NCBI GenBank assembly: GCA_949282195.1 | Contig: CASDOW010000001.1 | Location: 1 to 64,000 of the forward strand | Direction of reading: 5' to 3' | Source of the DNA: an uncultured bacterium | GTDB lineage: Bacteria > Cyanobacteriota > Vampirovibrionia > Gastranaerophilales > Gastranaerophilaceae | DNA: 64,000 bases | In this document: one piece after another, positions 15,600-24,734 of the stretch | Layout: every line of letters starts with the position of its first letter | How positions within the stretch are numbered: position 1 is the first letter of the stretch | Translations under genes and position numbers: made by a program | The notes under the pieces: model-generated | Database searches by the model: none | The model's input: the letters and a program-made list of their open reading frames with translations, nothing else | Told to the model about the DNA's origin: nothing

Positions 15600-17763
15600 T
15601 TAATTGATTTAAATAGTCCTTTAATTCTTTAATTCTTGAAGCACAAAATTCCGTCATTTCATCTTTTTCATTGTTTTTTGCTTTTAAGCTCAAGAATTTT
15701 TCATAATATCCCACTGCTTCTTTATAATTTTCCGTATTGTCAAGATCAAGAGCTAATGAATAATAAGCATTTGAAAACTCCGGATGTTTAGAAATTAATG
15801 TTCTATATTGTTTTATTGCTTCAGATGTTTTTTTGAGTTCATCTAAGTTTAAACCTTTATAATAAAGTGCATACTCGTCATCGGGTTTTTGAGATAAAAC
15901 TTTATTTATTAATGATAATGAAGCATTGTAATCGCCATTTTCATATTTTTCTATAGCGTCATTTAATGAATTAGAATATTCATTTTCTTCAATTCCGGCT
16001 AAAATTTCTTTCGCGGTTTGATTTGTTTTATCATAAGCTAAAATTTTATTTGCGCTTAATTTTGCATTAACATAATCATTTAAAGAATAATAAGCATATG
16101 CGCTATTTTCAAGAGCTTCTTGATTATTCGGCTCTTTGGCTAAAATTTCAAGATAATATTTGTTCGCATTTTTATAATCATTCAATTGCCAATAGCAGCT
16201 TGCAATTGCCATTTTAACTTCAGGTGTTTGAGAAGGAATTTTTAAATATTCATTTATTGCTTTTGAATATTGTTTTTCATTGAATAATTTTGTAGCAGAA
16301 TCAAACTGAGAACTAATTGAATATTCCTTAGCGTCAGCTAAATAGTTTTTTAATTCAGAGCTGTTGGGTAAAACCAATAATCCTTGTTGGCAAATTGCGC
16401 TTGCTTGAGAGTAATCTTTTTTTTCTAAATATATTTGAGCAAGATTTATATAAACTTCTTCTTTTGAAGGGTTAATACTTAGCGCTTTTTTATAGTATTG
16501 AAGCGCTTGGGTATAATTTTTATTTTTATGATATTCAAGAGCACAGTTGAATTGAGCTTCATAACTGTTTGGATTTTTTTGGGCTTTAGCTAACAAATAA
16601 TTTTGAAGTTTTTCGCCTGAAAAATGGTTTAAAATTATATTATCGGCACCGTCTTTTGCCTCTTTATCGTTAGGGTTTAAGGCTAAAATTGCTTCATATT
16701 GTTTTAGCGCATTTTCATATTGACCCATTTTTTCATATAAATCGGCTTTATAGTTTAAAACCTCTTGATTATTTGGTTTTTTGGCTAAAAGCTTATCATA
16801 AGTATTTATTGCTTCAAGATAATTTTTTTGCTGAACATATAAAGAAGCCAAGTTATATAAAATTGTTTCATCCGAGCTGTCTAATTGATATGCTTTTAAA
16901 TACTGGCTTTTAGCATTTTCGAAATTACCTTGTTTTTGATAAATTGCACCTAAATTAACATAATTTTGCGCATCGTTAGGGTTATTTACAATATTTTGAG
17001 TCCATTTATTTTCTAATATTTCTAATAATTCAGGGCTATTATCGCCATATTGCAAGGCTAAATTATATTGTTCCATACTTGCTTCATAATTTTGTGCCTC
17101 ATCAAGCATAACTCCATACATAAAATGCAATTTCGGATTTTTAGGGTTAATATCTATAGCAGTCTTATAATAATCCATTGCAACAGCTAAATTATTAAGG
17201 TTCTTATAAATATTTCCAAGGTTCTCATAGGCAGTTTCTTTATATTGAGAATTTTTTAATTGAATATAATCATAAGCAGCTGCAGCCAATTCACCTTGAG
17301 CCCTTAAAATTTTAGCGTTTTGAAGCCTAGACGCAGGATTTTGAGCAACATTTAATCTTTTTTCTATTGATTCAATTTCTCTTTGAGCGCTTGACGCAAG
17401 AGAGATTAAAGTTGAGTTTGTTTGTCCGTTTGATTTCCAATATTTTGCATAAAACAATGCGCTTTTATAATCATTTAGGGCTTTTTTTAATTCTTTTGTT
17501 GTTTCCCTGTAATATTGTGCTCGGGCTAAATATGCTCCCGATAGGGCACTTTGGGTTGTTTCGTCATAAGGTGAAAATCTTAATACTTTTCTAAATTCAT
17601 TTATTGCAGAACTGAATTGCTGATTTTTAAGACATTCCATGCCGTTTGAATAATATGCGCTATATCTTTGAACATCTTGCTGAGAATATTCAGCTGCAAA
17701 TGTATTATAATTTATTGATAAAAATAAAAACAATGATAGCGTAATTATTATTCTTTTTTTCAT
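15583..17763 (-). CDS. Exported tetratricopeptide-repeat protein
   Basis: A 726-residue protein with a signal peptide (KKRIIITLSLFLFLSINYNTFAA) followed by about a dozen or more TPR units. Most carry the pattern (Y)xxxGxxxxxxxxxxxAxxxYxxAxxxxP, for example YENLGNIYKNLNNLAVAMDY and VNLGAIYQKQGNFENAKSQY. TPR solenoids bind peptides or other proteins; this one would act outside the cytoplasmic membrane. There is no lipobox or catalytic domain. An AGGGG ribosome site lies just upstream. It leads an operon with dusB and a GIY-YIG protein, which gives no direct hint at its partner. Confidence 0.9.
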   Translation of the reverse strand: MKKRIIITLSLFLFLSINYNTFAAEYSQQDVQRYSAYYSNGMECLKNQQFSSAINEFRKVLRFSPYDETTQSALSGAYLARAQYYRETTKELKKALNDYKSALFYAKYWKSNGQTNSTLISLASSAQREIESIEKRLNVAQNPASRLQNAKILRAQGELAAAAYDYIQLKNSQYKETAYENLGNIYKNLNNLAVAMDYYKTAIDINPKNPKLHFMYGVMLDEAQNYEASMEQYNLALQYGDNSPELLEILENKWTQNIVNNPNDAQNYVNLGAIYQKQGNFENAKSQYLKAYQLDSSDETILYNLASLYVQQKNYLEAINTYDKLLAKKPNNQEVLNYKADLYEKMGQYENALKQYEAILALNPNDKEAKDGADNIILNHFSGEKLQNYLLAKAQKNPNSYEAQFNCALEYHKNKNYTQALQYYKKALSINPSKEEVYINLAQIYLEKKDYSQASAICQQGLLVLPNSSELKNYLADAKEYSISSQFDSATKLFNEKQYSKAINEYLKIPSQTPEVKMAIASCYWQLNDYKNANKYYLEILAKEPNNQEALENSAYAYYSLNDYVNAKLSANKILAYDKTNQTAKEILAGIEENEYSNSLNDAIEKYENGDYNASLSLINKVLSQKPDDEYALYYKGLNLDELKKTSEAIKQYRTLISKHPEFSNAYYSLALDLDNTENYKEAVGYYEKFLSLKAKNNEKDEMTEFCASRIKELKDYLNQLNASSK

Positions 17764-17825
17764 AGATAAACCCCTATTGTTATTTAATTATTATACAACA
17801 ATAAAATTCTTGTTTAATAGTCATT

Positions 17826-17854
17826 TTGGCGGATAAGTTATTTTTGAGTATAAT
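17826..17854 (+). promoter_or_regulatory. yidD: Promoter of yidD, leaderless geometry
   Basis: TTGGCG (17826-17831), a 17-base spacer and TATAAT (17849-17854) end six bases before the ATG at 17861. Transcription should start at or next to the ATG, and no Shine-Dalgarno sequence is present. Confidence 0.7.
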
Positions 17855-17860
17855 AATTCA

Positions 17861-18091
17861 ATGAATATATTTAAAAATATTTTTTTAAAATTAATTAAAA
17901 TTTATCAATTTTTTTCTAAATTTACACCAAAAGTTTGCATTTATGAACCGACATGTTCAAGATACATGTATCAGGCAATTGAAAAATTTGGCTTACTAAA
18001 AGGGTTTTACTTAGGAATTAAAAGAATTTTAAGATGTCATCCATATCATCAAGGCGGTTATGACCCAGTGCCTGATGAATTTCATTGGTAA
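17861..18091 (+). CDS. yidD: Membrane protein insertion efficiency factor YidD
   Basis: The 76-residue protein shows the family motif [19 protein letters not shown] and the C-terminal [13 protein letters not shown]. YidD helps YidC-dependent insertion of inner-membrane proteins and lies at the membrane via its N-terminal amphipathic helix. In many bacteria it sits in the rpmH-rnpA-yidC cluster; here it stands alone before an M49-like peptidase. The start appears leaderless. Confidence 0.95.
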   Translation: MNIFKNIFLKLIKIYQFFSKFTPKVCIYEPTCSRYMYQAIEKFGLLKGFYLGIKRILRCHPYHQGGYDPVPDEFHW

Positions 18092-18153
18092 ATTATTGAA
18101 TTTTTTTTTAAAAAAATGTTATAATTTCAAATGTAAAATGAGGATAGAAATTT

Positions 18154-19893
18154 ATGAAATACGAATACGGATTAGATATAGCTGAATTAGAAAAAAGAAC
18201 TTCAAAAGATTATCTTGTAACAAAGAAAATGCTTGATATTGACGCTAAAGAATTTTTAAATTTAAAAGACGGCGACAAAAAAGCTTTATCTTATCTTGTT
18301 AAAGCTGCTAGAATAATTGAAAAAATTAACATGCAGCTTGATTCACATCATAATCTTCCTTTTAAAAAGTTTTTAGAAGAACAAATTAAAAAAGGTTCAA
18401 AACAAGCTGAACTAACAAAAATTCTTTTCGACGCTCAAAAAGGGATTTTTGCACTGGATTGCGAATCTAATCTTGTTAAATTAGCTAAAGGCTTAGAAAA
18501 AAAGCAAGGTAGAGGCTTATATCCTGAGGATTTATCCCTTGAAGAATTTCATCAAATCTTAATCAGAATGATTGAAGAAGGAAAAATCGAAGAAGTTAAA
18601 AAAATTCTAAATCAAAGAAGTGTTGTTGAAAGACAAGGAAAAGAATTAAAGGCAATTGATTACGTTGATAAATTTCAAAATGATTTTAAAAAAGTAGCCG
18701 AATTATTATTAAGAGCAAGCTGTGTATCTACTTGTATCGAATTTAATGAATTTTTAAGACTTCAATCACAAGCGCTATTGGTTGCTGACCCTATGCTTGA
18801 CGCTTATGCAGATAGAAAATGGGCGCTTTTACAAGATACACCATTGGAATTTACCATTACAAGAGAAAATTACAGCGATGAAATGACAGAAACTGTCTTA
18901 GAAAACGAAACTTTAGCTAAATTATTAAAAGAAAATAATATTGATGTAATTTCAAAAGACTACTTGGGAGCTCGCGTCGGAATAGTTAACAAAGAAGGAA
19001 CTGATTATATTTTAAAAGTTAAAGATTACCTTCCTTTAATGGCGGATTATATGCCCTATAACGACGAATATTCTCAGGTTATAGATAATAAAAATAAAAT
19101 TTCTCAAACCATGGTAGATGTTGATTTAGTAGAAGTTGCAGGGGATGTCGGCGCATTTAGAGCAGGTATAACATTAGCAGAAAATCTTCCAAATAACGAT
19201 AAATTATCTCTTACCATAGGCGGCGGAAGAAGAAATGTTTACCATAGACAAATTCGCTTTGTTACAGATGAAGATGCCAAAAAGAAAATCCAAGAAAGAT
19301 TAGATAATACGCTAGATAAAGAATTTCATAAATATTATGATGATACAATGGATCATCCTTTTACAATAGGGCACGAAAACGGTCACTCCCTTGGACCTAA
19401 ATCAGGTTGTGAAGCACTAGGAAAATATAAATCAATTATTGAAGAAAACAAAGCCGATATGGTTTCATTGGCAATGCTTGATGTATTAGTCGAAGAAGGG
19501 CTTTATACAAAAGAAGAAAGAGATAAAATCATTGTAACTTTTGCAGCAGACAGTTTATTAAAATCAAAACCGGAATTAACTCAAGCTCATAGAGTTAGAA
19601 CGGTTATGCAAAATTATTATTTTATTCAAAATGAAGCTATGTCAATTTCCAAGGACGGATTTTTATCTGTTGATATCGATAGAATGGTTTATGTTGCAAG
19701 ACAAATGCTTGGAGAAATCATCAAGGTTCAATTGAGTAATGATTTTTCAGTTGGTGAAAAATATGTTCTTGATAATTTCATTTGGACACCTGAAATGGAG
19801 CTTGTCGGACAAAAATTAAGAAAAATATCAAAAAGATTAAATGGTAAAACAGAGCAAAAGCTTGCTGATATGCTTTTTGAAGAAGAAATTTAA
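18154..19893 (+). CDS. M49-like (dipeptidyl-peptidase III family) zinc metallopeptidase
   Basis: A 579-residue cytosolic protein without signal peptide. The zinc site is recognisable: HENGHSLGPKSG gives HExxH, and IIEENKADMVSLAML gives the second zinc ligand in the (E)ExxxAD motif. That spacing and the GP after the histidines match the plant/bacterial branch of M49-like peptidases rather than thermolysin types. The N-terminal 250 residues are helical. Relatives remove dipeptides from peptide N-termini, but this branch is poorly characterised. A GAGGA-type site precedes the ATG, with a TATAAT about 35 bases upstream. Confidence 0.78.
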   Translation: MKYEYGLDIAELEKRTSKDYLVTKKMLDIDAKEFLNLKDGDKKALSYLVKAARIIEKINMQLDSHHNLPFKKFLEEQIKKGSKQAELTKILFDAQKGIFALDCESNLVKLAKGLEKKQGRGLYPEDLSLEEFHQILIRMIEEGKIEEVKKILNQRSVVERQGKELKAIDYVDKFQNDFKKVAELLLRASCVSTCIEFNEFLRLQSQALLVADPMLDAYADRKWALLQDTPLEFTITRENYSDEMTETVLENETLAKLLKENNIDVISKDYLGARVGIVNKEGTDYILKVKDYLPLMADYMPYNDEYSQVIDNKNKISQTMVDVDLVEVAGDVGAFRAGITLAENLPNNDKLSLTIGGGRRNVYHRQIRFVTDEDAKKKIQERLDNTLDKEFHKYYDDTMDHPFTIGHENGHSLGPKSGCEALGKYKSIIEENKADMVSLAMLDVLVEEGLYTKEERDKIIVTFAADSLLKSKPELTQAHRVRTVMQNYYFIQNEAMSISKDGFLSVDIDRMVYVARQMLGEIIKVQLSNDFSVGEKYVLDNFIWTPEMELVGQKLRKISKRLNGKTEQKLADMLFEEEI

Positions 19894-20182
19894 TATATTT
19901 CTGTAATTTCTGGGTAACAGGGATATGTCATTTTAAAGCGTTATTTTAAACTTGTTTTAAATCTCCCTAAGGTATTGCAATAAAGACCTTGAAACGCTCA
20001 AAAGAACAGAAAATTACGCTTACGCTTTTTTACTCTTGTGGAGTTTTGTTAAAAGCAAGACTCACTACCGCTTGTGCTGTCGTTCGTTTGCTCAATTATT
20101 CCACGCACCCCAAGGGTGTTTTCAATCCCTAAAGCTCACAAGTTCGCTAAAAGATTGCGGATATTGCGCCATAATTCAAATT
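19894..20182. other. Gene-free stretch with moderate GC
   Basis: No open frame here looks like a real protein. The base composition is less AT-rich than its surroundings and resembles the palindromic intergenic clusters at 29.8-30.4 kb and 40.2-40.5 kb in style, though I could not match a shared unit. No tRNA or terminator with a T run is evident. A decayed repeat or small RNA are both possible. Confidence 0.4.
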
Positions 20183-21133
20183 TTAAAAGGTTATCTTATA
20201 TGGTCTTACTTTAAAGAAATCAGGATATTTTTTAATATAATCATCTAAATCAGTGTCAAAAGCTTCAAAATCAAGACTTATACCGTCTTTTAGGGGACTG
20301 ATAAAAATTCCGTTAGCGTGCATGATTGATTTTGTTAAAATGTTTGCAATAGAATCAGAACCTCTTACATATGGTGTTTCTTGCGCAATCAGCCATTGAA
20401 TTATGGCGCATGAGCGCATTACATCATCAACTGAAGGATTTTTAATTTTTCTTAATTTATTAAATTCATTTCTTGCTAAAGACAAGTTTGAAATAGTATA
20501 TTCATATGGCGATTTATTTATAACTTCTAACATGGGTCTAACCTGTTTAATTATATTACTTTCTGTTATTTCGCAAGTATTTGCCCATTTATATTCTTCA
20601 TTAGGTTTAGGTGAATAAATATATTCATTTTCTGATTCTATAAAAACACCTTGTTTTTCACATTTTTCTTGGTATCTGTTAAAATATTCATCTCCTCTGT
20701 GGCATGGTTTAATATCAAATGAATGACCTGTTTTTCTTCTTATTCCGTATGGCAATTTTTTGGTATTCATTTTATCGTTAATTTCTCCGATTTTATTTTC
20801 AATATCTTCTAACAGATACTGAAATTGCACCCCATAAGAAATACCTTGCGAAATTTGATACATTAAATCTGTCATTTCTTTTGCCCAGGCTTCATCTTTT
20901 TTATAGCCGCGCATGTTAATAAAAAATTCATCACCCAAAAGAGTTTGTTTAGCTTGCTTTTCAGGAGATTTTTTTTGAATTTCCATGCTTGCAATACCGT
21001 AATTTCTTATTGCTTCGTTTGAAGGATATTCTTCTTGTTGTTTGTGGAAATTTTTTGCTGTTATTATTTTTGGTTTTGAAATATTTTTATCTTGCGAAGT
21101 TCCAAAAATTAAGGGGCTAATTGTTAAATTCAT
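20183..21133 (-). CDS. Unknown protein, tandem paralogue A
   Basis: A 316-residue protein opening MNLTISPLIFG. It shares that opening and a long C-terminal domain with the next gene: residues about 215-310 (PSVDDVMRSCAIIQWLIAQE, TPYVRGSDSIAN, FISPLKDGISLDFEAFDTDL) differ at only about ten positions. The middle (GDEFFINMRGYKKD, GHSFDIKPCHRGDEYF) is moderately similar. No membrane segment or classical signal peptide is seen. The short N-terminal block may be a lineage-specific tag. It starts one base after the stop of paralogue B, so translation is coupled. I do not recognise a family. Confidence 0.75.
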   Translation of the reverse strand: MNLTISPLIFGTSQDKNISKPKIITAKNFHKQQEEYPSNEAIRNYGIASMEIQKKSPEKQAKQTLLGDEFFINMRGYKKDEAWAKEMTDLMYQISQGISYGVQFQYLLEDIENKIGEINDKMNTKKLPYGIRRKTGHSFDIKPCHRGDEYFNRYQEKCEKQGVFIESENEYIYSPKPNEEYKWANTCEITESNIIKQVRPMLEVINKSPYEYTISNLSLARNEFNKLRKIKNPSVDDVMRSCAIIQWLIAQETPYVRGSDSIANILTKSIMHANGIFISPLKDGISLDFEAFDTDLDDYIKKYPDFFKVRPYKITF

Positions 21134-21134
21134 T

Positions 21135-22115
21135 TCATTTTCTTTCTATCTTATATGGTCTTGCTTTAAAGAAATCAGGATATTTTTCAATGTAATCATC
21201 TAAATCAGTATCAAATGCTTCAAAGTCCAAACTAATTCCGTCTTTTAGAGGGCTAATAAAAACATTATTGGCATGCATTATAGCCCTTGTTAAAACATTG
21301 GCAATTGAATCTGAACCTTTTACATATGGGGTTTCTTGCGCAATCAGCCATTGAATTATAGCGCAAGAGCGCATTACATCATCAACTGAAGGATTTTTAA
21401 TTCCTTTCAATTTATTAAATTCTTTTTCTGCTAAAGATAAGTTTGAAATCTTACCTTTTTTAATTGAGTCTTGATATATTTCGATAATGGGTTCTTTTAA
21501 TCCGTATAATTTAATTTTTTCAATTCTTGAAACATTGGCTTCTTTATATTCTTCATTTGGTTTTGCTGAATATGCTCTGGCTGTTTTACCGGATTTAATA
21601 AATTGAACATTTTTTGTTTTGCTTTTTTTAATATATCTTGCTAAATATTCACATCCTCTTGTGCCTTGTATTATATCAAAAGAATGGTAAGATGTTCTTT
21701 TTTCGCCGTATGAATTATTATCGTCATTTAATCTTTTGGTGTTAATTCTTCTAACCCCCATTTCTATTTGAGATAAAATAGACTTAAAATCTTTGCCTAA
21801 AGAAATTGCTTCAGAAATTTTGTATACCAAAATTTCCATTTGACTTGCCCAAGCAGTATCTTTTTTATAGCCTTCCATATTAATAAAAAATTCATTACCC
21901 AAAAGAAGCTGTTTTCTTTGTTGTTGAACTTTGTTTTTAATATTGGCCGAGTTATTTTCAATGCATATACCCGCTAAAACATAGCTTTTTAGGCAATTTT
22001 TTGTATAACATTTTTCGCTGCTTTGTTCAAAGGAAACAGGATTTATGGCAGATGTTGAAGAAGTTATATTAGCTTTTTGAGCTTTAAATTTAATGGGGCT
22101 GATTGTTAAATTCAT
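21135..22115 (-). CDS. Unknown protein, tandem paralogue B
   Basis: A 326-residue protein opening MNLTISPIKFKAQ, then a low-complexity linker (ITSSTSAIN). The middle has GNEFFINMEGYKKDTAWA and YHSFDIIQGTRGCEYLARY. The C-terminal 90 residues are almost the same as in paralogue A, with conserved polar and aromatic residues (QWLIAQETPY, HAN, DFEAFDTDLDDYI) that suggest an enzymatic or binding domain. No promoter was identified with confidence. The gene pair probably arose by tandem duplication, with diverged centres and a conserved end. Function unknown. Confidence 0.75.
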   Translation of the reverse strand: MNLTISPIKFKAQKANITSSTSAINPVSFEQSSEKCYTKNCLKSYVLAGICIENNSANIKNKVQQQRKQLLLGNEFFINMEGYKKDTAWASQMEILVYKISEAISLGKDFKSILSQIEMGVRRINTKRLNDDNNSYGEKRTSYHSFDIIQGTRGCEYLARYIKKSKTKNVQFIKSGKTARAYSAKPNEEYKEANVSRIEKIKLYGLKEPIIEIYQDSIKKGKISNLSLAEKEFNKLKGIKNPSVDDVMRSCAIIQWLIAQETPYVKGSDSIANVLTRAIMHANNVFISPLKDGISLDFEAFDTDLDDYIEKYPDFFKARPYKIERK

Positions 22116-22205
22116 TTTTAAATTTTCAAAAATTGTATGCAGTTATTTAAAAACAAAACAAAAAATATTTTGCCTTTTTGTTAAAATTATTATTAAGAGG
22201 TTTTT

Positions 22206-22649
22206 ATGAATATACAAATTAGAAAAATGCAAAAAGAAGATAAAGAAATTATACTTTCCTTTATGGAAGAATTTTACAATTCTGAAGCTGTTTTCACAAA
22301 TGGCAGTAAAGAGATTTATGAAAAAGATTTTGAAAATTGCATTAATAATTTTCCGTATTTAGAAGGGTATGTTTTTTTATTTGATGAAAAAATCATAGGT
22401 TATTCAATGGTTTCAAAAGGTTATTCAACAGAAATTGCAAAAGAATGTATCTGGATTGAAGATTTATATTTGATTTTTGAATATAGAAATAAAGGAATAA
22501 TTAAAGAATTTTTTAAATTCATTGAAAAAAATAACATAGGTAAAGTTTTAAAACTTGAAGTTGAAAAAGAAAATATTCAAGCTGTTCGCGCTTATGAAAA
22601 ATCAGGTTTTGAAAATTTACCTTATTTTGTTATGAAAAAAGAAATTTAG
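22206..22649 (+). CDS. GNAT-family N-acetyltransferase
   Basis: A 147-residue acetyl-CoA-dependent acyltransferase. The start IQIRKMQKEDKEIILSFMEE is the usual first strand-helix, IWIEDLYLIFEYRNKGIIKE is motif A with a degenerate pyrophosphate loop (YRNKGI), and EVEKENIQAVRAYEKSGFEN is the typical motif B end. The substrate cannot be told. AAGAGG precedes the ATG. The 3' end overlaps the convergent Nudix gene by 20 bases. Confidence 0.9.
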   Translation: MNIQIRKMQKEDKEIILSFMEEFYNSEAVFTNGSKEIYEKDFENCINNFPYLEGYVFLFDEKIIGYSMVSKGYSTEIAKECIWIEDLYLIFEYRNKGIIKEFFKFIEKNNIGKVLKLEVEKENIQAVRAYEKSGFENLPYFVMKKEI

Positions 22650-23163
22650 AGCTTATTTTTTCTATAGATAAATTTAAAAACTCTTGCGCCAAGGAATTTG
22701 GTAAAATTTCTTTTTTGGCTTCATCTATATTAAACCATTTTGCGCTATCCACTTCTGGAGTTAAACTGAAATCTTCATTTTCAACTTGTACTATGAAATT
22801 ACAAATTAAGCTGTTGGATTTTGGATAATATTTGCTTTTATTATATTTATAATTCAACGCTTCAAGATTAACTTCTTCTTTAATCTCTCTTATTAAAGCT
22901 TCTTCAAGCGTTTCTTTTTTATTGACATAGCCTGCAACTAAAATATTAAAATCCCTTTTATATTGCTTAATTAAAAGGATTTTTGAATAGTCTTTGTTAT
23001 AGATAACCACACTCACTGCAACATTAAAAAAAGGAAATCGAAATTCCTCACAATTTTTGCAATAAGGAAAGGTTCCTTCATTAATAGAGCAATTAAAACA
23101 TTCTTTTAGTTCTAATTTTTCTCCGCATTTCCAACAATATTTTATTTCATCAAAAGTATCCAT
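22630..23163 (-). CDS. Nudix hydrolase with N-terminal zinc ribbon
   Basis: The 177-residue protein begins with two CxxC-type pairs (YCWKCG, ECFNC, then YCKNC) forming a zinc ribbon like that of NudC-type NADH pyrophosphatases. The Nudix box follows at about residue 78: GYVNKKETLEEALIREIKEE. Such enzymes cleave nucleoside diphosphate derivatives; a NAD(H)/decapping-like substrate is only suggested by the ribbon. It is smaller than NudC and lacks its N-terminal domain. Confidence 0.85.
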   Translation of the reverse strand: MDTFDEIKYCWKCGEKLELKECFNCSINEGTFPYCKNCEEFRFPFFNVAVSVVIYNKDYSKILLIKQYKRDFNILVAGYVNKKETLEEALIREIKEEVNLEALNYKYNKSKYYPKSNSLICNFIVQVENEDFSLTPEVDSAKWFNIDEAKKEILPNSLAQEFLNLSIEKISSKFLFS

Positions 23164-23195
23164 AATAAAAAATTAATACAAAAAATTATTTAAAA

Positions 23196-23837
23196 TTACT
23201 GTTTTATAAAATTAGTCATTTTGCCAGTTTCTGTTTTAGGGTATGGAATGTTGTTTTTCTTTCCTAAATTAATACAAGCTAAAATCCAAGCCAAGTTATG
23301 TGCGATATTTCTCATAGTTTGCAGACCTTCTTCGTCAAAAGGAACGTCTTTGGGGTTTCTTGAATAAACCATATTCCAATAAGTTGATGAAATTATAGGC
23401 ATTTGATTAATTGTGAAATATTTTTCAATATCAGCTAAAGTTGAGGTTGTGCCTGCTCTTCTTGCGACAGCAACTGCGCTTGAGGGTTTATATTTAAAAG
23501 CAATACTTTTGTCTGAATGAGAAGCGCTAAAAAAGGCTCTATCTAAAAATGAAAGTAATCTTCCGCTGGCATGGGCGTAATAAACAGGGCTTGCAAAGAT
23601 AAAGCCGTCTGCTTCATAGGCTTTTTGAACAAAATTATTAACTTCATCATCGTCAAAAACGCATTTTTTTAATTCAGAACATTTCCCGCAGCCTATACAA
23701 TCTCTGATTGGTTTTGCGCCTATTTGAAAAATTTCATAGTCGATATTATATGTTTTTAAGCATTTACCTATTTCTTCAAGAGCTAAAAAGGTGCTTCCTT
23801 TTAGATTACAGCTGCCGTTCAACATTAATACTTTCAT
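23196..23837 (-). CDS. Flavodoxin-like NAD(P)H-dependent FMN reductase
   Basis: A 213-residue flavodoxin-fold oxidoreductase of the iron-sulfur-flavoprotein/FMN-reductase type. MLNGSCNLKGSTFLAL binds FMN phosphate, and DCIGCGKCSELKKC is a cysteine-rich motif often seen next to it. FASPVYYAHASGRLLSFLDR is the second flavin loop. It probably passes electrons to quinones or small acceptors. GGAG lies before the ATG. Confidence 0.9.
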   Translation of the reverse strand: MKVLMLNGSCNLKGSTFLALEEIGKCLKTYNIDYEIFQIGAKPIRDCIGCGKCSELKKCVFDDDEVNNFVQKAYEADGFIFASPVYYAHASGRLLSFLDRAFFSASHSDKSIAFKYKPSSAVAVARRAGTTSTLADIEKYFTINQMPIISSTYWNMVYSRNPKDVPFDEEGLQTMRNIAHNLAWILACINLGKKNNIPYPKTETGKMTNFIKQ

Positions 23838-23921
23838 AATTTTCTCCTTTTGAGATTAATTATACACTAAACTATTATTTAATTTTAATATATAATATAA
23901 GTAAAAGTAGGAATTTAAAAA

Positions 23922-24728
23922 ATGAAATCAGCAAAAGAAATAAATTTAGAAACAAGAATTTTAGAAAAATTAAAAGATTGTAAAGTTTGTCATAAGCTTG
24001 CAAAGTATCTTTTAGAAGATGAAGAATTGCAAGTTATGCAGGATTACGCTAATAATGTATCCATAAAAAGGCTCGGATTTAATGACCATGGGCCTGTTCA
24101 TATGCGCCAAGTTGCAAATAATGCAATTAAAATGCTCAATATTCTTCATAAGAATAATATTAAAACTTCTCTTGAAAGAGAAGAAATAGGGACATTTGAA
24201 GATAGCATGTGCGCTGTTGTTATGGCCGGTTTAATGCATGATTTAGGCATGATGATAGGAAGAAGCGCCCATGAAGAAATGTCTATTGTTTTAGCACAAC
24301 CTTTAATGGATAGAGCCTTAAAAGAAATTTTTCCAAACGATATTCAAAAGGTTACAATAATAAAATCTTTGGCTCTTGAGGCAATTGTTGGGCATATGTC
24401 TTCTAAAAAAATTCATTCTATTGAAGCAGGGATTATTTTAATAGCAGACGGTTGCGATATGACAAAAGGCAGAGCAAGAATTCCTCTTGCAATTAATGCT
24501 GCCCCTAAAGTTGGGGATATTCATAAATATTCAGCCAATGCAATAAAAAGAGTTCGTATACATCAAGGTGAGAAAAAGCCTATTAAAATTGAAGTCGAAA
24601 TGTCAGGTGATGTCGGATTTTTCCAAATAGAAGAAGTGCTTTTAACAAAAGTAAACTCTTCTCCTGCAAAAGAATACGTAGAACTTTATGCAGGTGTATC
24701 GGGACAAGAATGTAAATGTTATTTATAA
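23922..24728 (+). CDS. HD-domain phosphohydrolase
   Basis: A 268-residue protein with an HD metal site: NDHGPVHMRQVANN gives the first histidine, GLMHDLGMMIGRSAHE the HD pair, and ILIADGCDMTKGRARI the distal aspartate. The family covers nucleotidases and cyclic-nucleotide or (p)ppGpp hydrolases, so the substrate is open. No sensor domain is attached. The C-terminus ends SGQECKCYL. It is six bases from the following MATE transporter gene and probably co-transcribed with it. Confidence 0.85.
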   Translation: MKSAKEINLETRILEKLKDCKVCHKLAKYLLEDEELQVMQDYANNVSIKRLGFNDHGPVHMRQVANNAIKMLNILHKNNIKTSLEREEIGTFEDSMCAVVMAGLMHDLGMMIGRSAHEEMSIVLAQPLMDRALKEIFPNDIQKVTIIKSLALEAIVGHMSSKKIHSIEAGIILIADGCDMTKGRARIPLAINAAPKVGDIHKYSANAIKRVRIHQGEKKPIKIEVEMSGDVGFFQIEEVLLTKVNSSPAKEYVELYAGVSGQECKCYL

Positions 24729-24734
24729 AGTAAT

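Noticed and set aside
19894..20182. tRNA or other structured RNA gene in the stretch after the M49-like gene
   Set aside because: No cloverleaf, T-loop GTTCRA motif or promoter/terminator pair could be assembled.
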